A DNA stretch of 64,000 bases from Isoetes taiwanensis (taxonomy: Eukaryota; Streptophyta; Lycopodiopsida; Isoetales; Isoetaceae). The position numbers were made by a program, and so were the translations under genes. The stretch covers positions 145,818-209,817 of the forward strand of contig JAJEKV010000197.1 of assembly GCA_021234155.1 (NCBI GenBank). The letters are read 5' to 3'. How positions within the stretch are numbered: the first letter of the stretch is position 1; each line of letters starts with the position of its first letter. Under the pieces are notes generated by a model. It did not search any database. It was not told where the DNA came from and was given only the letters and a program-made list of their open reading frames with translations. This document shows positions 26,930 to 37,083 of this stretch, in pieces.

Positions 26930-27510
26930 CGATATTTCAGAGTTCTGTTTCATCTCAAGCACCAAAACGTCCGAATCCGTAAACGTCCTTTGAGTAATAT
27001 TTCTCTTGCCTATTCTAATGGCCTATGGTTTGTCCCCAAGATATTGATTCTAAGCATCCAAAAACATCCTACATCCAAACATCCTTTGATCAACACTTTT
27101 CTAATTGATTCTTCTCATCAAAGTTTCGCTGTGGGACTAAATTGTTGTGCAAATGGGTTTTGAGTCCCAATTTTAGATTCTAAAGTGTCCACAATGTCCT
27201 TTTGAGCACAATACCTATGTTTTTGCCTTAATCTCCGCCTCGACCTCATCTCCCGTGACCTCAAACAACATGGCCACCTATGTAGCTCCCCATCATCTCA
27301 CCTGGATGGAGCATCCATCAAACCATCGCCCCAACTCCTTAATTCGCCTCAGAGCTCCTGTCCACACATCCGCGAACCGGAGGCCCCTCGCGATGACAAG
27401 CTATCCTAGGGGAACCATGGATGGACCACCGAAAACGTACTTAAATGGTGCAATGCAACTAAAGCTTCTTCATGAAGGAGGCGGGCAAAGGCACAATCAA
27501 CAAAGTTGGT
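26930..27510 (-). repeat. Dispersed repeat R3, copy 2
   Basis: This is the inverted partner of 15,590-16,220 (see there). A plus-strand open frame at 27,255-27,572 overlaps it but has no partner frame in copy 1, so I do not treat it as a gene. Confidence 0.7.
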
Positions 27511-29199
27511 TCGACAGCGCTGACTGCGTCGATCTCGGGAGCAAACGAGGCATTGATGGAGGCCCGAAATAACCTGGCAAGAATTAAGAGTAATGCATTC
27601 TAATTATAGCTCTGATAGCATAACTCTCAATGCCACAGGTGCTCATAAGGCAATTGGCAACAAAGAATCGGTGTGTATTTCTCGTGTAATCTATTAGTTG
27701 TCCCCGCAAAGTTTTCCTAGTGCTACAGGCTACGCTTAGATGAAAAATTAGGCAATACTCATGGGGAGAATTTAGATGGAAGAGGGTACTTGTTTTTAAT
27801 GAAGGCCTAGGAAGAGGTAATTTGACCATGGACACAACATTGGTTTCCTTTAATTGACAACAAAATGAAATTAGATGTAACGTTTCCTTTAATTCATGAA
27901 AGCTTAGAACATTTAAAAATGATGTTGCCAAATACACATGCCTTTGAATTTCAAGGAATCATCTCTAACATGTTCGCCATTTGCTATTCGGTGGTTCATG
28001 CTTACTTATAACCATATGCGACATATGCCTAAAGATAATCTCAGAGTGACCACTACTGATGCACTTTGAACAACATTTCGCAACTGCTGGTTTGATGATG
28101 AATATAAGAGCTTAAATGTTGGTTTCAAGAGGTCGGGCCAACCCACTTCGCACATGCATGCTGCATTAGATAATACCACACCTTTATTAAGGGTAAGAAA
28201 GCCAGCATTACAGCAAAGCATCAATAGGAAATATTCTATCTCTTGACTCACATTCCCAATAATGTCGCAACTGGGGAAGAATACTAAAGTAGTTTCTGCA
28301 GCATATGGGGACAGTACCGCTTCGAACAGCGTAACATCCTATTAGGTTCAAGCCAAGTATACTGCCGCGATATTCCCCCAGATGGTCTCTGGCAAACGGC
28401 CGCGAGGCAAGGGCTCCGGCTTACAAATAAATTTCAACAAATTGGCAAGCGGCAACCTCGGGACAAAGATGCGTAGAGCTACTCAAGTGAGAGTTACTAG
28501 TTCCCGTTCCAATTGCATTGTTTACTAGGGCAAGGCTTTCCCAATAGTATCCTGGTCCTCAATAGTACATGCAAAACACATTTACCAAACGACAGCTCAT
28601 TTGCACATGTGCTTAGCGCCTCAAATTGAGACATGTAGATGATCCCGCCAAATTGAGAGTTATCGAGGATCCAGGGCTAATTTCCTTCAAAGACTACTTC
28701 TGAAATTTGGACCCATAAGAGCACGCTATATTGTTGGTTCTACCAAAATCAACCGTCATATGGTGTCAATAAAATGGGGATATTGGGATCATATCTCCAT
28801 ATAGATGGATATGCACTTCAAAGATGCTTATTAACTAGCAGGGTTGTTCATCCAAACCCTTGCACAGGTTTTCAATCATAGACAAGAATACTTCATGGAA
28901 CCTTTGCTTTGAGAGTCCCATGTTTATTAGTTCAGCTGGGATCTATAAAAACCCAATCGGACTACGAGCTTTTAAAATATAATATGGGCATTTCCTTATA
29001 TATTAGGGCAATGCCTAGAACATAAATGAAAGCCTATAAAGGAATCATACAATACCTTCCACTAACTCAACTAGAAAGTAATAGTCTATTATTATGGTCT
29101 AACGACCGACAGTTGTTAATTTAAAGGACAACAAAAACGAAATGACGAACATGTCAAATGAGTATGACATCTGCATCGAAAGTAGGATATAAAAAAATA
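27511..29199. other. No gene recognised
   Basis: The longest open frames (minus strand, 27,584-27,937 and 28,006-28,251) show no family motif. No RNA gene or delimited repeat was seen. Confidence 0.35.
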
Positions 29200-31310
29200 C
29201 CATGAATTATATAGGATCGTATGGTGTACCAAATATTGCATCTAATGGCCGACATGTCCATCATGTAAGGTGCTACAAAGGGTAGTTGATGCTTATGTTA
29301 GGTGACAACTACAACTTCCAAGTGAGTATATATAACGGGTAGACAAATACAGAAAAGGTAGGTGATGCATATGTTAGGTGATATAGCAATTGGTAAATTC
29401 CAGGTGACCATATTACGCACCAACCCCTCATTCACGACAGCATACATGGCCATATTTGTTATTATTACCATCTATGACACGAGATGGTGAAGAATATAAA
29501 AGAATATCTTCACTGGTCTCCATGTACTTGAACATCGACCAATTCACTCTTTTGTTTTTATTTTTGTTAACATATTCAACGAATCAATCAATTTATTTTT
29601 ATCGTCCACGGCTAATCGACAACTCAATACAGTGCACGTATATTGTTGCCCGGGTTAAGCCCTCCCTCCTAAGGGTTTTCAAAGAAAATCGTGGCAAAGA
29701 ATAAGAATGCTTACGTTTACACAAATGTGGGCCACACACATCATGGAGTACTCTGCCCATCAATTGGTTGTCTCAAAGGCTAAGGGTGAGCTCAAATCCA
29801 TTACCTCCTGAATGTATGATCTCTAGTGGAGCAGCAACTGAGGTCGTGCTCATATGACTACACTTGGTGAGACTTGTACCACCCATTTACACACCCTGGG
29901 TAGATCTACCATCCATATCACCCATTCAATAGTATGTTATGGGTTATAAACAAAGAAGAAGATAAAGGAAGCTCCAGGAGTACATCAATTTAGCTATTTC
30001 TATTTCAACCACTGCTATGTGGTTTTGTACATTTCTCTCAAAGTAACTAAAGTCTATTGTTCATCCCTAAACAAAAAAAGAATCTTAATGAGTCATTCTA
30101 AAAAACAATGAACTTCAAAACAACAACAACTACATTGGTATAGTAAATGTTCAATATCTATAAGTCTCTCAATGTCTAGATATGCATTTCGCAAAAGCAT
30201 TTGACAATTTACCTAAACCTGTGCACATAAATGGAGGGAAGGAAGGCGATGGCAGAAGCCCATCATATCAAGTGAGACAGATAACTAACTTCCATGAAAT
30301 CCTGGGTTCACTGTCTCTGGTGGAATGTTGAAACGTGTTGATAATTCCACCACAACAATGTTGAACAGAAGCCGATAAAGAGAAGAAGCTTAGTTTGCAA
30401 GGTCTCTTTTATGAGCCAACCTTCTCACTACATGGGGAAAAGTTTTAAACGATCAGGTGAATTTCACGCATCATACATGGTTATGCATGTTTCGTGTAAT
30501 GAGGTTCCTGGTTACATTCATAGACACCCAATCGACTGGATATATAAATGATTTGGTTATTGGACTAAGGACGTATTAGTTAAAGCAAAGCGATGTCAGC
30601 TCATGTTAGGAAAGTGTAACAATCACAATTTCCGGTGAGACTCTCCCCTATTATTTGTGATGATATTAGAACAATAAGCATAACTACCATATAGTCACCA
30701 TTGACCGCAAGCCATGTTATCATGCAAAGGCAATGGCTGGAAGCGCTTTATTAAACAATGGCGATCACACGCGCGGTGCCAGGCTATGTCTACTAAGGTT
30801 GGTTTTTCAAGAGGGTGAAGATGATTCATGTTAGTTAGTGAATATGGAAAACCACAATAACATTTTGGGGACTACAAAAAACAATTGTAGACGATATGGA
30901 ATGGTGAACATAACTATCATGGCAATGGCTAGCAAATTTAAGGAAAGCACGGTGAGGGCTATGTCTTCTTTGGTTAAAGAGGGTGAAGGCTTCATGTTAG
31001 GTGAGTCTTGGAGGATAACATTCTGAACAGGATAAAGGTCGTATTATAAGAATCGAGGGCGAAGCCCCTGAGATATAATAGGCGGCCATCAGCCGAGTTT
31101 AGAGGCTCCCATCCGCTAACAACTCAGGTGTCTATGCGTCATTGATGTCTTATAAGTAGGTAAATCCACTGGCATCCAACGTCTCGAGATTTGATCTCAG
31201 CTATAAAACTTGAGTGCAGCGTGTTAAGGAACCGCAAACTTTTGGGGAATACAGATAAATGAGGACGACATTGGAACTGCGAACATACCATCATGGCCAC
31301 CACTGTCCGG
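29200..31310. repeat. Old tandem-like array, units of a few hundred bp
   Basis: Phrases such as TCATGTTAGGTGA, GTGAACATAACTATCATGGC and GGGGAATACA/GGGGACTACA recur at roughly 29,260, 29,370, 30,590, 30,830, 30,980 and 31,250 in similar order. The copies are heavily diverged, so unit length and number cannot be fixed by eye. It ends just before the eL27 pseudogene and its promoter. Confidence 0.45.
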
Positions 31311-31494
31311 AAAGCTATGCTACATCATGCGGCGCTCAGCCGTTGAGGAAAGGAGGTGATAGGGCAGCAATAGCGACTCATGGACATGGATGCACTCCAT
31401 GATCATTAAAAATTGCCTGTAAATGTCACTTATTTTACAAGCACCAGGACTAGCTGGTATAGCATGGCCATAGGGTAATACTAATACAATCAAA

Positions 31495-31519
31495 TTAGGG
31501 TTCATGTGCAAAACCCTAA
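31495..31519 (+). promoter_or_regulatory. Paired telo-box motifs upstream of the eL27 pseudogene
   Basis: TTAGGGTT (31,495-31,502) and AAACCCTAA (31,511-31,519) face each other 54-78 bp upstream of the pseudogene ATG. Telo boxes are known promoter elements of plant ribosomal-protein genes. Their presence supports duplication of a genomic copy with its promoter, not retroposition. Confidence 0.65.
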
Positions 31520-31572
31520 AATATTAGGTCTGTGAGCTGGACGCTCGGGCGGTGGTAGGCTATCCGGCAGCC

Positions 31573-32395
31573 ATGGTGAAGTTTCTGAAGCCGACTACAG
31601 TTGTCCTTCTTCAGGGCCGCTATGCTGGTAAGAAGGTTGTTATCAGTCAAGAATTTTGATGACGGGACGACGCAGAGACCTACGGCCATGTCTCTGGTTG
31701 GTGGGGATTTCGAAGTACCCCCGCAAGGTATTTTGGTTTCCTTTGAACTTTTCTCTACTTACATGTTAGCTGTAAATGATGTACGCCGCTGTTTATTATT
31801 GTTCAGGTTAAGGGGAAGAACTCCGGCTAAGAAGATTGCAAAAGATCTCGTTTTGAAACTCTTCTGGTAAGATTGTGAACTGATAACCATATCGCCGACC
31901 AGTAACTCTGTATTTCTGGAACCCAAAATTCTTCATTCATGTTTTTACTTTTAAGTTCTCATGGTTCATATGAGTCTTGGCATAAGTATAGAGGATAATT
32001 TATTTTCTTTGTATATGCTGCAGATATACTTGGACGTGGATTGAAAACTGTTGTTGTGCCAGACAAACTGAATCCAAATCAAAGAGGGTTGAGACAAAGG
32101 TAATTTTAGTTGCTGGGACACAGAAATGTGAAGCTTATTGCCTTCTTATATGCTTTTCAAGGCTAGCTGTAGTGGTTGTCTTCTGTTAAAGATGTTCAGT
32201 GTTAACTGGTGTTTTCTGTATTGTCGAGATTTAAATGTTGATTTACCTGGAATTATCATATATGCTGTGCGTGGTAATAGCCAGGAGTATAATTTTGTGT
32301 TTTAACATCATGCTTCTGCAGGAAGGGAAGGCCGTTTGAGAAAGGTTTAAGACTGGCAAAAATCGTTGGTTTTTACAAAATTGCGTTTGGGGTAA
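31573..32395 (+). pseudogene. RPL27: Ribosomal protein eL27 (RPL27) pseudogene with introns retained
   Basis: The ATG at 31,573 starts MVKFLKPTTVVLLQGRYAG. The text then reads VVI-VKNFDDGTTQRP, KYPRK, NSAKKIAK-RSR, YTLDVDLK, ERFKTGKNRW and a KLR end at 32,395, all in the order of eukaryotic eL27 (large ribosomal subunit, about 135 residues). Four exons can be placed: 31,573-31,727, 31,807-31,902, 32,024-32,099 and 32,322-32,395. They have GT/AG introns and total about 401 nt, matching the family length. Exon 1 has several one-base indels (an extra A after VVI, a lost T before YGH, extra T and G after it), and the exon 2 donor has lost a G. It is therefore a duplicated, unprocessed pseudogene or an indel-damaged assembly of a gene. 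The family call is strong. Confidence 0.9.
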
Positions 32396-33159
32396 GACCA
32401 TTTGCTTTTTTTCTTCCTAGTGACTGTACCTTATGTAGATATAATTTCTTCCCGCATAACATATGCATTTATTTTGTGATGGTTTGTATACGGTGGAAAT
32501 GACAATTTATTATGTTTATGTTTTCACAGGGACCATTATTACAATTGTTGAAAGCTGAGCTAGCACATAAGTAGAAGCTGGATAACGTGAGACATCAAGG
32601 TTAAATGTCATTTTACAAGGGACAAATTTTTGAACAAATGAGCATGTAAGTATTACTGCCTAAAATAGTTCTTGAGCAAAAGCAACTAGTGCTCACCCAT
32701 TTGCTGTAAATTGATGTCATTTTTTGAGTTTATTCGTGGGATCGCTAAGGTTAGTAAAATTGTGCATTTTGTAAATTTTAAACCACATGAGAAAAAAAGA
32801 ATTGTATAATGCAATTGTTCTAAAGCAGGTAGTTGTTAGATGGAGAATGAGAAGGCAAGGGTGATGTTTTGGAGGATGTTGAATTACCTGTTTTGGACTG
32901 CCAAGTGTACTCAATCACCTGATAGACCTACACATTTATCACCATATTAGATCGCTTCCTATGTATGATAGTCATATACCATTTGTTAACTTTGATTTGA
33001 ACTCTCCTCTGAGCTTTGTATTGGGCATCAAGTAGGGGCTTCAACCATTTGGACTCTCACTCCATGAAATAGGAGTATCTCCTTTTTTCTGATTCTGGTT
33101 GGCAGTCATCTTACAAATGCTACACAGGTTACGTGCCTAGGTGATTATATTCTGCAGTT
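32396..33159. other. No gene recognised
   Basis: AT-rich DNA following the eL27 pseudogene, probably its old 3' flank. No coding similarity was found. Confidence 0.4.
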
Positions 33160-33930
33160 TTGATTATAACACTGCCAAATTCTTTATAGCCTAGTCTTAT
33201 GCTAATACACTTGCTGGACCCTGACAGATAAATTGCTTATATTGATTTTGATTATTCCGAATGCAAGCATTTCAGTTGACGTTTTTGCAGTGGGGTTTTT
33301 GAAAGGGGCCCTACAATTTTAAAATCCACAGCCATTTGGCTCAAACGTATCTAAGAAAAGGGCAAGAATCAGGGATCCAATTGAACATAGTTCGATGGAA
33401 TAAGATCCTTGCAGGACATTCCCAATGTTGAAAGTGGTTTCATTCGGTTGAGCATTTTCAAAGTAAGCAAATTTAAAAAGCGAAAAACTGCAAAATACTC
33501 TTATGTTTTTGATGAATTTCACGACATATCCCTGAGTTAATAAATTACTGAGTTGCATTTGGTCAACGTTTATCTCCCTTTACAATTTTAAGTTTCACCT
33601 AATGCCTTCTAGTTTTTCGTATTTTTAAGATTATAACACTCTGCCAAATTCTTTATAGCCTAGTCTTATGCTAATACACTTGCTGGACCCTGACAGATAA
33701 ATTGCTTATATTGATTGATATTTAACTGCCCAAGTGGCAAGAATCAGGGATCCAATTGAACATAGTTCGATGGAATAAGATCCTTGCAGGACATTCCCAA
33801 TGTTGAAAGTGGTTTCATTCGGTTGAGCTAATAAATTATTGAGTTGTATTTGGTCAACGTTTATCTCCCTTTACACTTTTAAGTTTCACCTAATGCCTTT
33901 TAGTTTTTCGTATTTTTAAGTTTTATCTAA
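33160..33930 (+). repeat. Segmental tandem duplication, second copy with two clean internal deletions
   Basis: Three blocks of copy 1 (about 33,166-33,255, 33,361-33,455 and 33,538-33,630) recur nearly identically in copy 2 at 33,633-33,720, 33,737-33,828 and 33,829-33,920. The spacers between them in copy 1 (about 105 and 82 bp) are almost absent from copy 2. High identity shows the event is recent. A short third echo of the last block (CTTTTAGTTTTTCGTATTTT) follows at about 33,930. Confidence 0.9.
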
Positions 33931-34014
33931 TGTCTTTTAGTTTTTCGTATTTTTTTTGTAACAGATATTTATGGCACTTTTTTAGCAAACATGCCTATTT
34001 CTATTCTCAATATC

Positions 34015-34225
34015 TTAAAGGAAGGCAAGACACCAAATTAATCTTTGTTCCATTGATTTGCTCTAAATTAATTGATTTTTCAATGATTTGTAAATGAAAA
34101 AGGAAGGCAAGACAAAGAAATTAATTTCACTCCATTGATTTGCTCTCAGTCCATCGATTTTACAAAAGGAAGGCAAGACACCAAATTAATCTTTGTTTCA
34201 TTGAGTTGCTCTCAGCCCATCGATT
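34015..34225 (+). repeat. Tandem repeat, three units of about 65-85 bp
   Basis: AAAGGAAGGCAAGACA followed by an ATTAAT, CCATTGATTTGCTCT and CATCGATTT-type phrase begins near 34,017, 34,100 and 34,166. Units differ by small indels. Confidence 0.8.
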
Positions 34226-34429
34226 TCCTCTAGTGATTTGTAATGATCTTTTTGTCGAGTTTACAATAACAAATTATTATAGCTAAATAAAATTAAGAAA
34301 GAGGATTTGTAGGAGTTAAAAGGTAGTGAGGGATGCAAGGGCAGAGATTATAGTTCATTCACATGCAGGGCCTGAGAGTATTTGGTGAATTTTGAAGCAT
34401 TTGAAATTTGAAGGAAACTCATGTTCTAG

Positions 34430-34625
34430 TTCTCAAAGGCGTTTGGGAAATTCAAAGAAAACTTAAGGGCATCTCAAGGGCATTTGGGAAATTCAAAGAA
34501 AACTTAAGGGCATTTGGGAAATTAATGTAAATCTTAAGGGCATTTGATTAATTTTAAAAGTTACACAATGCTTTGTATTTTGACCAAGGGCATTTCAGAA
34601 AATTATCAAAACTCAGGGGTATGTG
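34430..34625 (+). repeat. Short tandem repeat with GGGCATTTGGGAAATT core
   Basis: The core GGGCATTTGGGAAATTCAAA plus GAAAACTTAA recurs about four times with decreasing fidelity just before the start of LINE A. Confidence 0.75.
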
Positions 34626-34711
34626 GTAAAATTTGTCCAAACATAAGACTTCCGAAGTGCTTAAATGGTATTTTGCAGATTAAAATAAAAGAAATCCTTA
34701 TTTGATTTTTT

Positions 34712-36640
34712 TTGGATCCTGTCACAAGTGTCCCACTGCCATATGGAGAAGTCAGGCCGTCTCAAGAAAAGCATTCTGACGATTCTTTGAACAAGACTCT
34801 TGGAAATCTCCAGCCATTCAAACCCCTCTTTGGAGCAAAAAAGCGCGAACTTTTCAATGGTATTTCTTTGAATCTCCCTTCAGTGCATGCCAAATTAAAT
34901 GCTTTCCAGGTTTCTACTGTAATTGTGAAAGTAAATAAATGTGGGATTTTATTGGATAAACTTTAGTCCTTTTGCTTGAATCTCCACAAAGGCATTCTGA
35001 TTAATGCTATATACTGGCTCCAATCCCCTTACATTATGATTGAATGTGGAAGCAAAAGAACTGCCAATGTTTTTCTCAATCATGATCCCTTAACTTTTGA
35101 ATCTTTTTAGCTTTCCTTCCTCAAATGGGACCCAAAATTTGAAATTGCTAACCTGGATAATCTTTGTGTTGCTTCTACAACTCTCAAAGGTCTAAATCCC
35201 ATTTACTGGAATGAGGATTGTCTTAAACGTCTTTTTGATTCTATTGGCTCCTATATTTCAACTGAATACTCTCCATACAGACCTCCACGCTCATTCATTC
35301 AACTTGACCTCTCAAAAGATATTTCTCTGCAGATTTCCTTTGATGATGTCTTTGGTCAGAGATCTTATCTATCATTAAGATGGTCAAGATTGCCACCTCA
35401 TTGCCAAACTTGTAAGGTCAGACACTACTGGTATGAAAATTGTAAAGAAAAACTGGCTAATTCTTCTCAGGTGGCCAGTCAACTTGGTCATCAAAATGAT
35501 GACAATAGTGATGATAATAGTAAAGAGAAGGACTTTGACAAAGGTAAAAAGGATTTTCAAGTCAAACAATAGGCCAATCAACAAGTCAACAAGGTTGGTT
35601 AAAAGTTAAACCATTATCATTTGAATCAGAATTCAAATGGTACAGTTCATTGACCAAGTGTTTAACAAGGTTAACAAGGATAATGCAGGATCGACTGGAT
35701 CATGTATTATATCTAAGAATAATAACTTTGTCTAGACTAAGGTCATTGGCAATTATAAAAGAATACAAGGGAAGAAAATGATGAGAGAAGCACAGGCACA
35801 AAAGGATGTAATGATTCAAAACAGGAAAATTGATCATTATAAGCAGATATATGACAGAGAAAGCAGATATATGACAGAGACAGAAATACTTCTCAAATGA
35901 TTAAAGTATTACAGAATCATGAAAGCAGCTCAAATAACTTGAAAGACAATGGCAATTTGGCTGCTAAGAAAGATAACGCCAAAGATCTTCATGATGCTCT
36001 AAGAAAATCATATTGGATGCTAAAGGTTTAACCAGCAATCCTGATTCAGTACTAACTTTTCAAACCAATACAAGGGTAAGAGTGATTCATTAGGCAAGAA
36101 AAGCAAACATTATTCAAAGAAAACGGTGAAGCAAGCTTCTTATATCAATGTTGATGGCAAGGGGGGTTCACAGTTTTGGGCGTATAACCCATCTGCATGC
36201 ACGGGAAGGGGGTTTTTTGGATCCACTTTCGTACATATACGGTCGGCAGGGGGTCCTTTTTCTGGTATTTTTTGCACTATCCTAGGTAATTTTTATTCGA
36301 AAGGGGTCAAAATTTGCTTTTAAAGATCCGTATACAGGGGGGTTTTTTGCACCCCATGCACGCAGATGGCATATCCCCCTTATACATGAGTGAATCCCCA
36401 TTGGTTGATGGCTATGTGAAGGATTGAGATAAATTCATTAAATACTATTGTGGAAGTTGTCCCTGCTTCACCACCAAATGCTGTTACCTTTAATGAAGTA
36501 GTTCACGGTGGAATTGGCAAAGAGCCTAATGCATAATCTGCAAACTGTGGTCATACTGCAAAACAAGCTGCTATTATTGATCCGGTGCAACACAAAGAAC
36601 AGATGGAAGAGGGTCAAATAATTGGTAACTCTAAGCAATT
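34712..36640 (+). pseudogene. LINE A ORF1 remnant (gag-like, degenerate CCHC knuckle)
   Basis: The text matches plant LINE ORF1 (DUF4283-type gag-like RNA-binding) proteins. LKWDPKFEIANLDN is followed by YWNEDCLKRLFDSIG (about 35,110-35,260), the usual position of the WTPDFDP...FWN..CL..IG pattern. Then comes LPPHCQTCKVRHYWYENC (about 35,393-35,445). The knuckle keeps three Cys and a His, but the spacing is C-X2-C-X3-H-X5-C, so the His is one place early. An Asp/Lys-rich tail follows, and FQVLADLNSDLE near 36,645 resembles the usual ORF1 C-terminus. At least one stop (about 34,964) and several frame changes interrupt it, and a TIR element sits at 36,159-36,403. ORF1 proteins coat LINE RNA; this one is inactive. 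Confidence 0.75.
36150..36412. mobile_element. Mutator-type MITE with 9-bp target-site duplication
   Basis: The insert is 36,159-36,403 (245 bp). GTTGATGGC stands on both sides (36,150-36,158 and 36,404-36,412). The two ends are imperfect inverted repeats of about 50 bp, sharing GGGG-TTCAC and CCATCTGC-TGCA-GGG text in opposite orientation. Joining the flanks restores an uninterrupted SYINVDGYVKD reading of LINE ORF1, which supports the boundaries. A 9-bp duplication with long terminal inverted repeats is typical of Mutator-like elements. It is too short to encode a transposase. Confidence 0.85.
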
Positions 36641-36669
36641 TCAGGTATTAGCTGACCTTAACTCTGATC

Positions 36670-37047
36670 TTGAACCTTCCTACACCCAAGCAATTACCTG
36701 TGCCATACTATCCTTTTCCTGATAAATCTGCTGACATACAGACCACCCTCATTGATCTCTCTCCAATAATTGAAATAAACAATCCTTCACCTTATTGTAG
36801 AGCAATTAGCTTCATTACAGGAAGGGTTGAAGTTCGATTCATACAATATGTTCCGTGTTCAGTAAGTTTGATAGATGATGAAATAGTCTTGGATACTTCT
36901 GAAAGAGAATTGGAGGCAAATATTGTTGATTGGGATAATGTGTTTATGGAGCATACTCAATTTCAACCTAATTCTCTTTCTCTTAAGGATAATAGTATAA
37001 ACTTAAATGTCCCTTCTACTTCTCCTCTATATATAAACAAAATGTTT

Positions 37048-37082
<35 letters not shown>
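36670..37082 (+). other. LINE A open stretch ending in a 32-nt T run
   Basis: A frame open from 36,670 runs through unrecognised Pro/Ile/Ser-rich text, then through T(32) at 37,051-37,082 (read as Phe), and into the RT domain. Plant LINEs normally carry an apurinic-like endonuclease here, and none of its motifs (such as GDFN) is present. The T run is therefore probably the scar of a deletion or slippage event and not coding sequence. Confidence 0.6.

Positions 37083-37083
<1 letters not shown>

Noticed and set aside
31601-31870. 89-codon plus-strand frame as an independent small gene
   Set aside because: It is an out-of-frame reading through eL27 pseudogene exons 1 and 2 and the intron between them.
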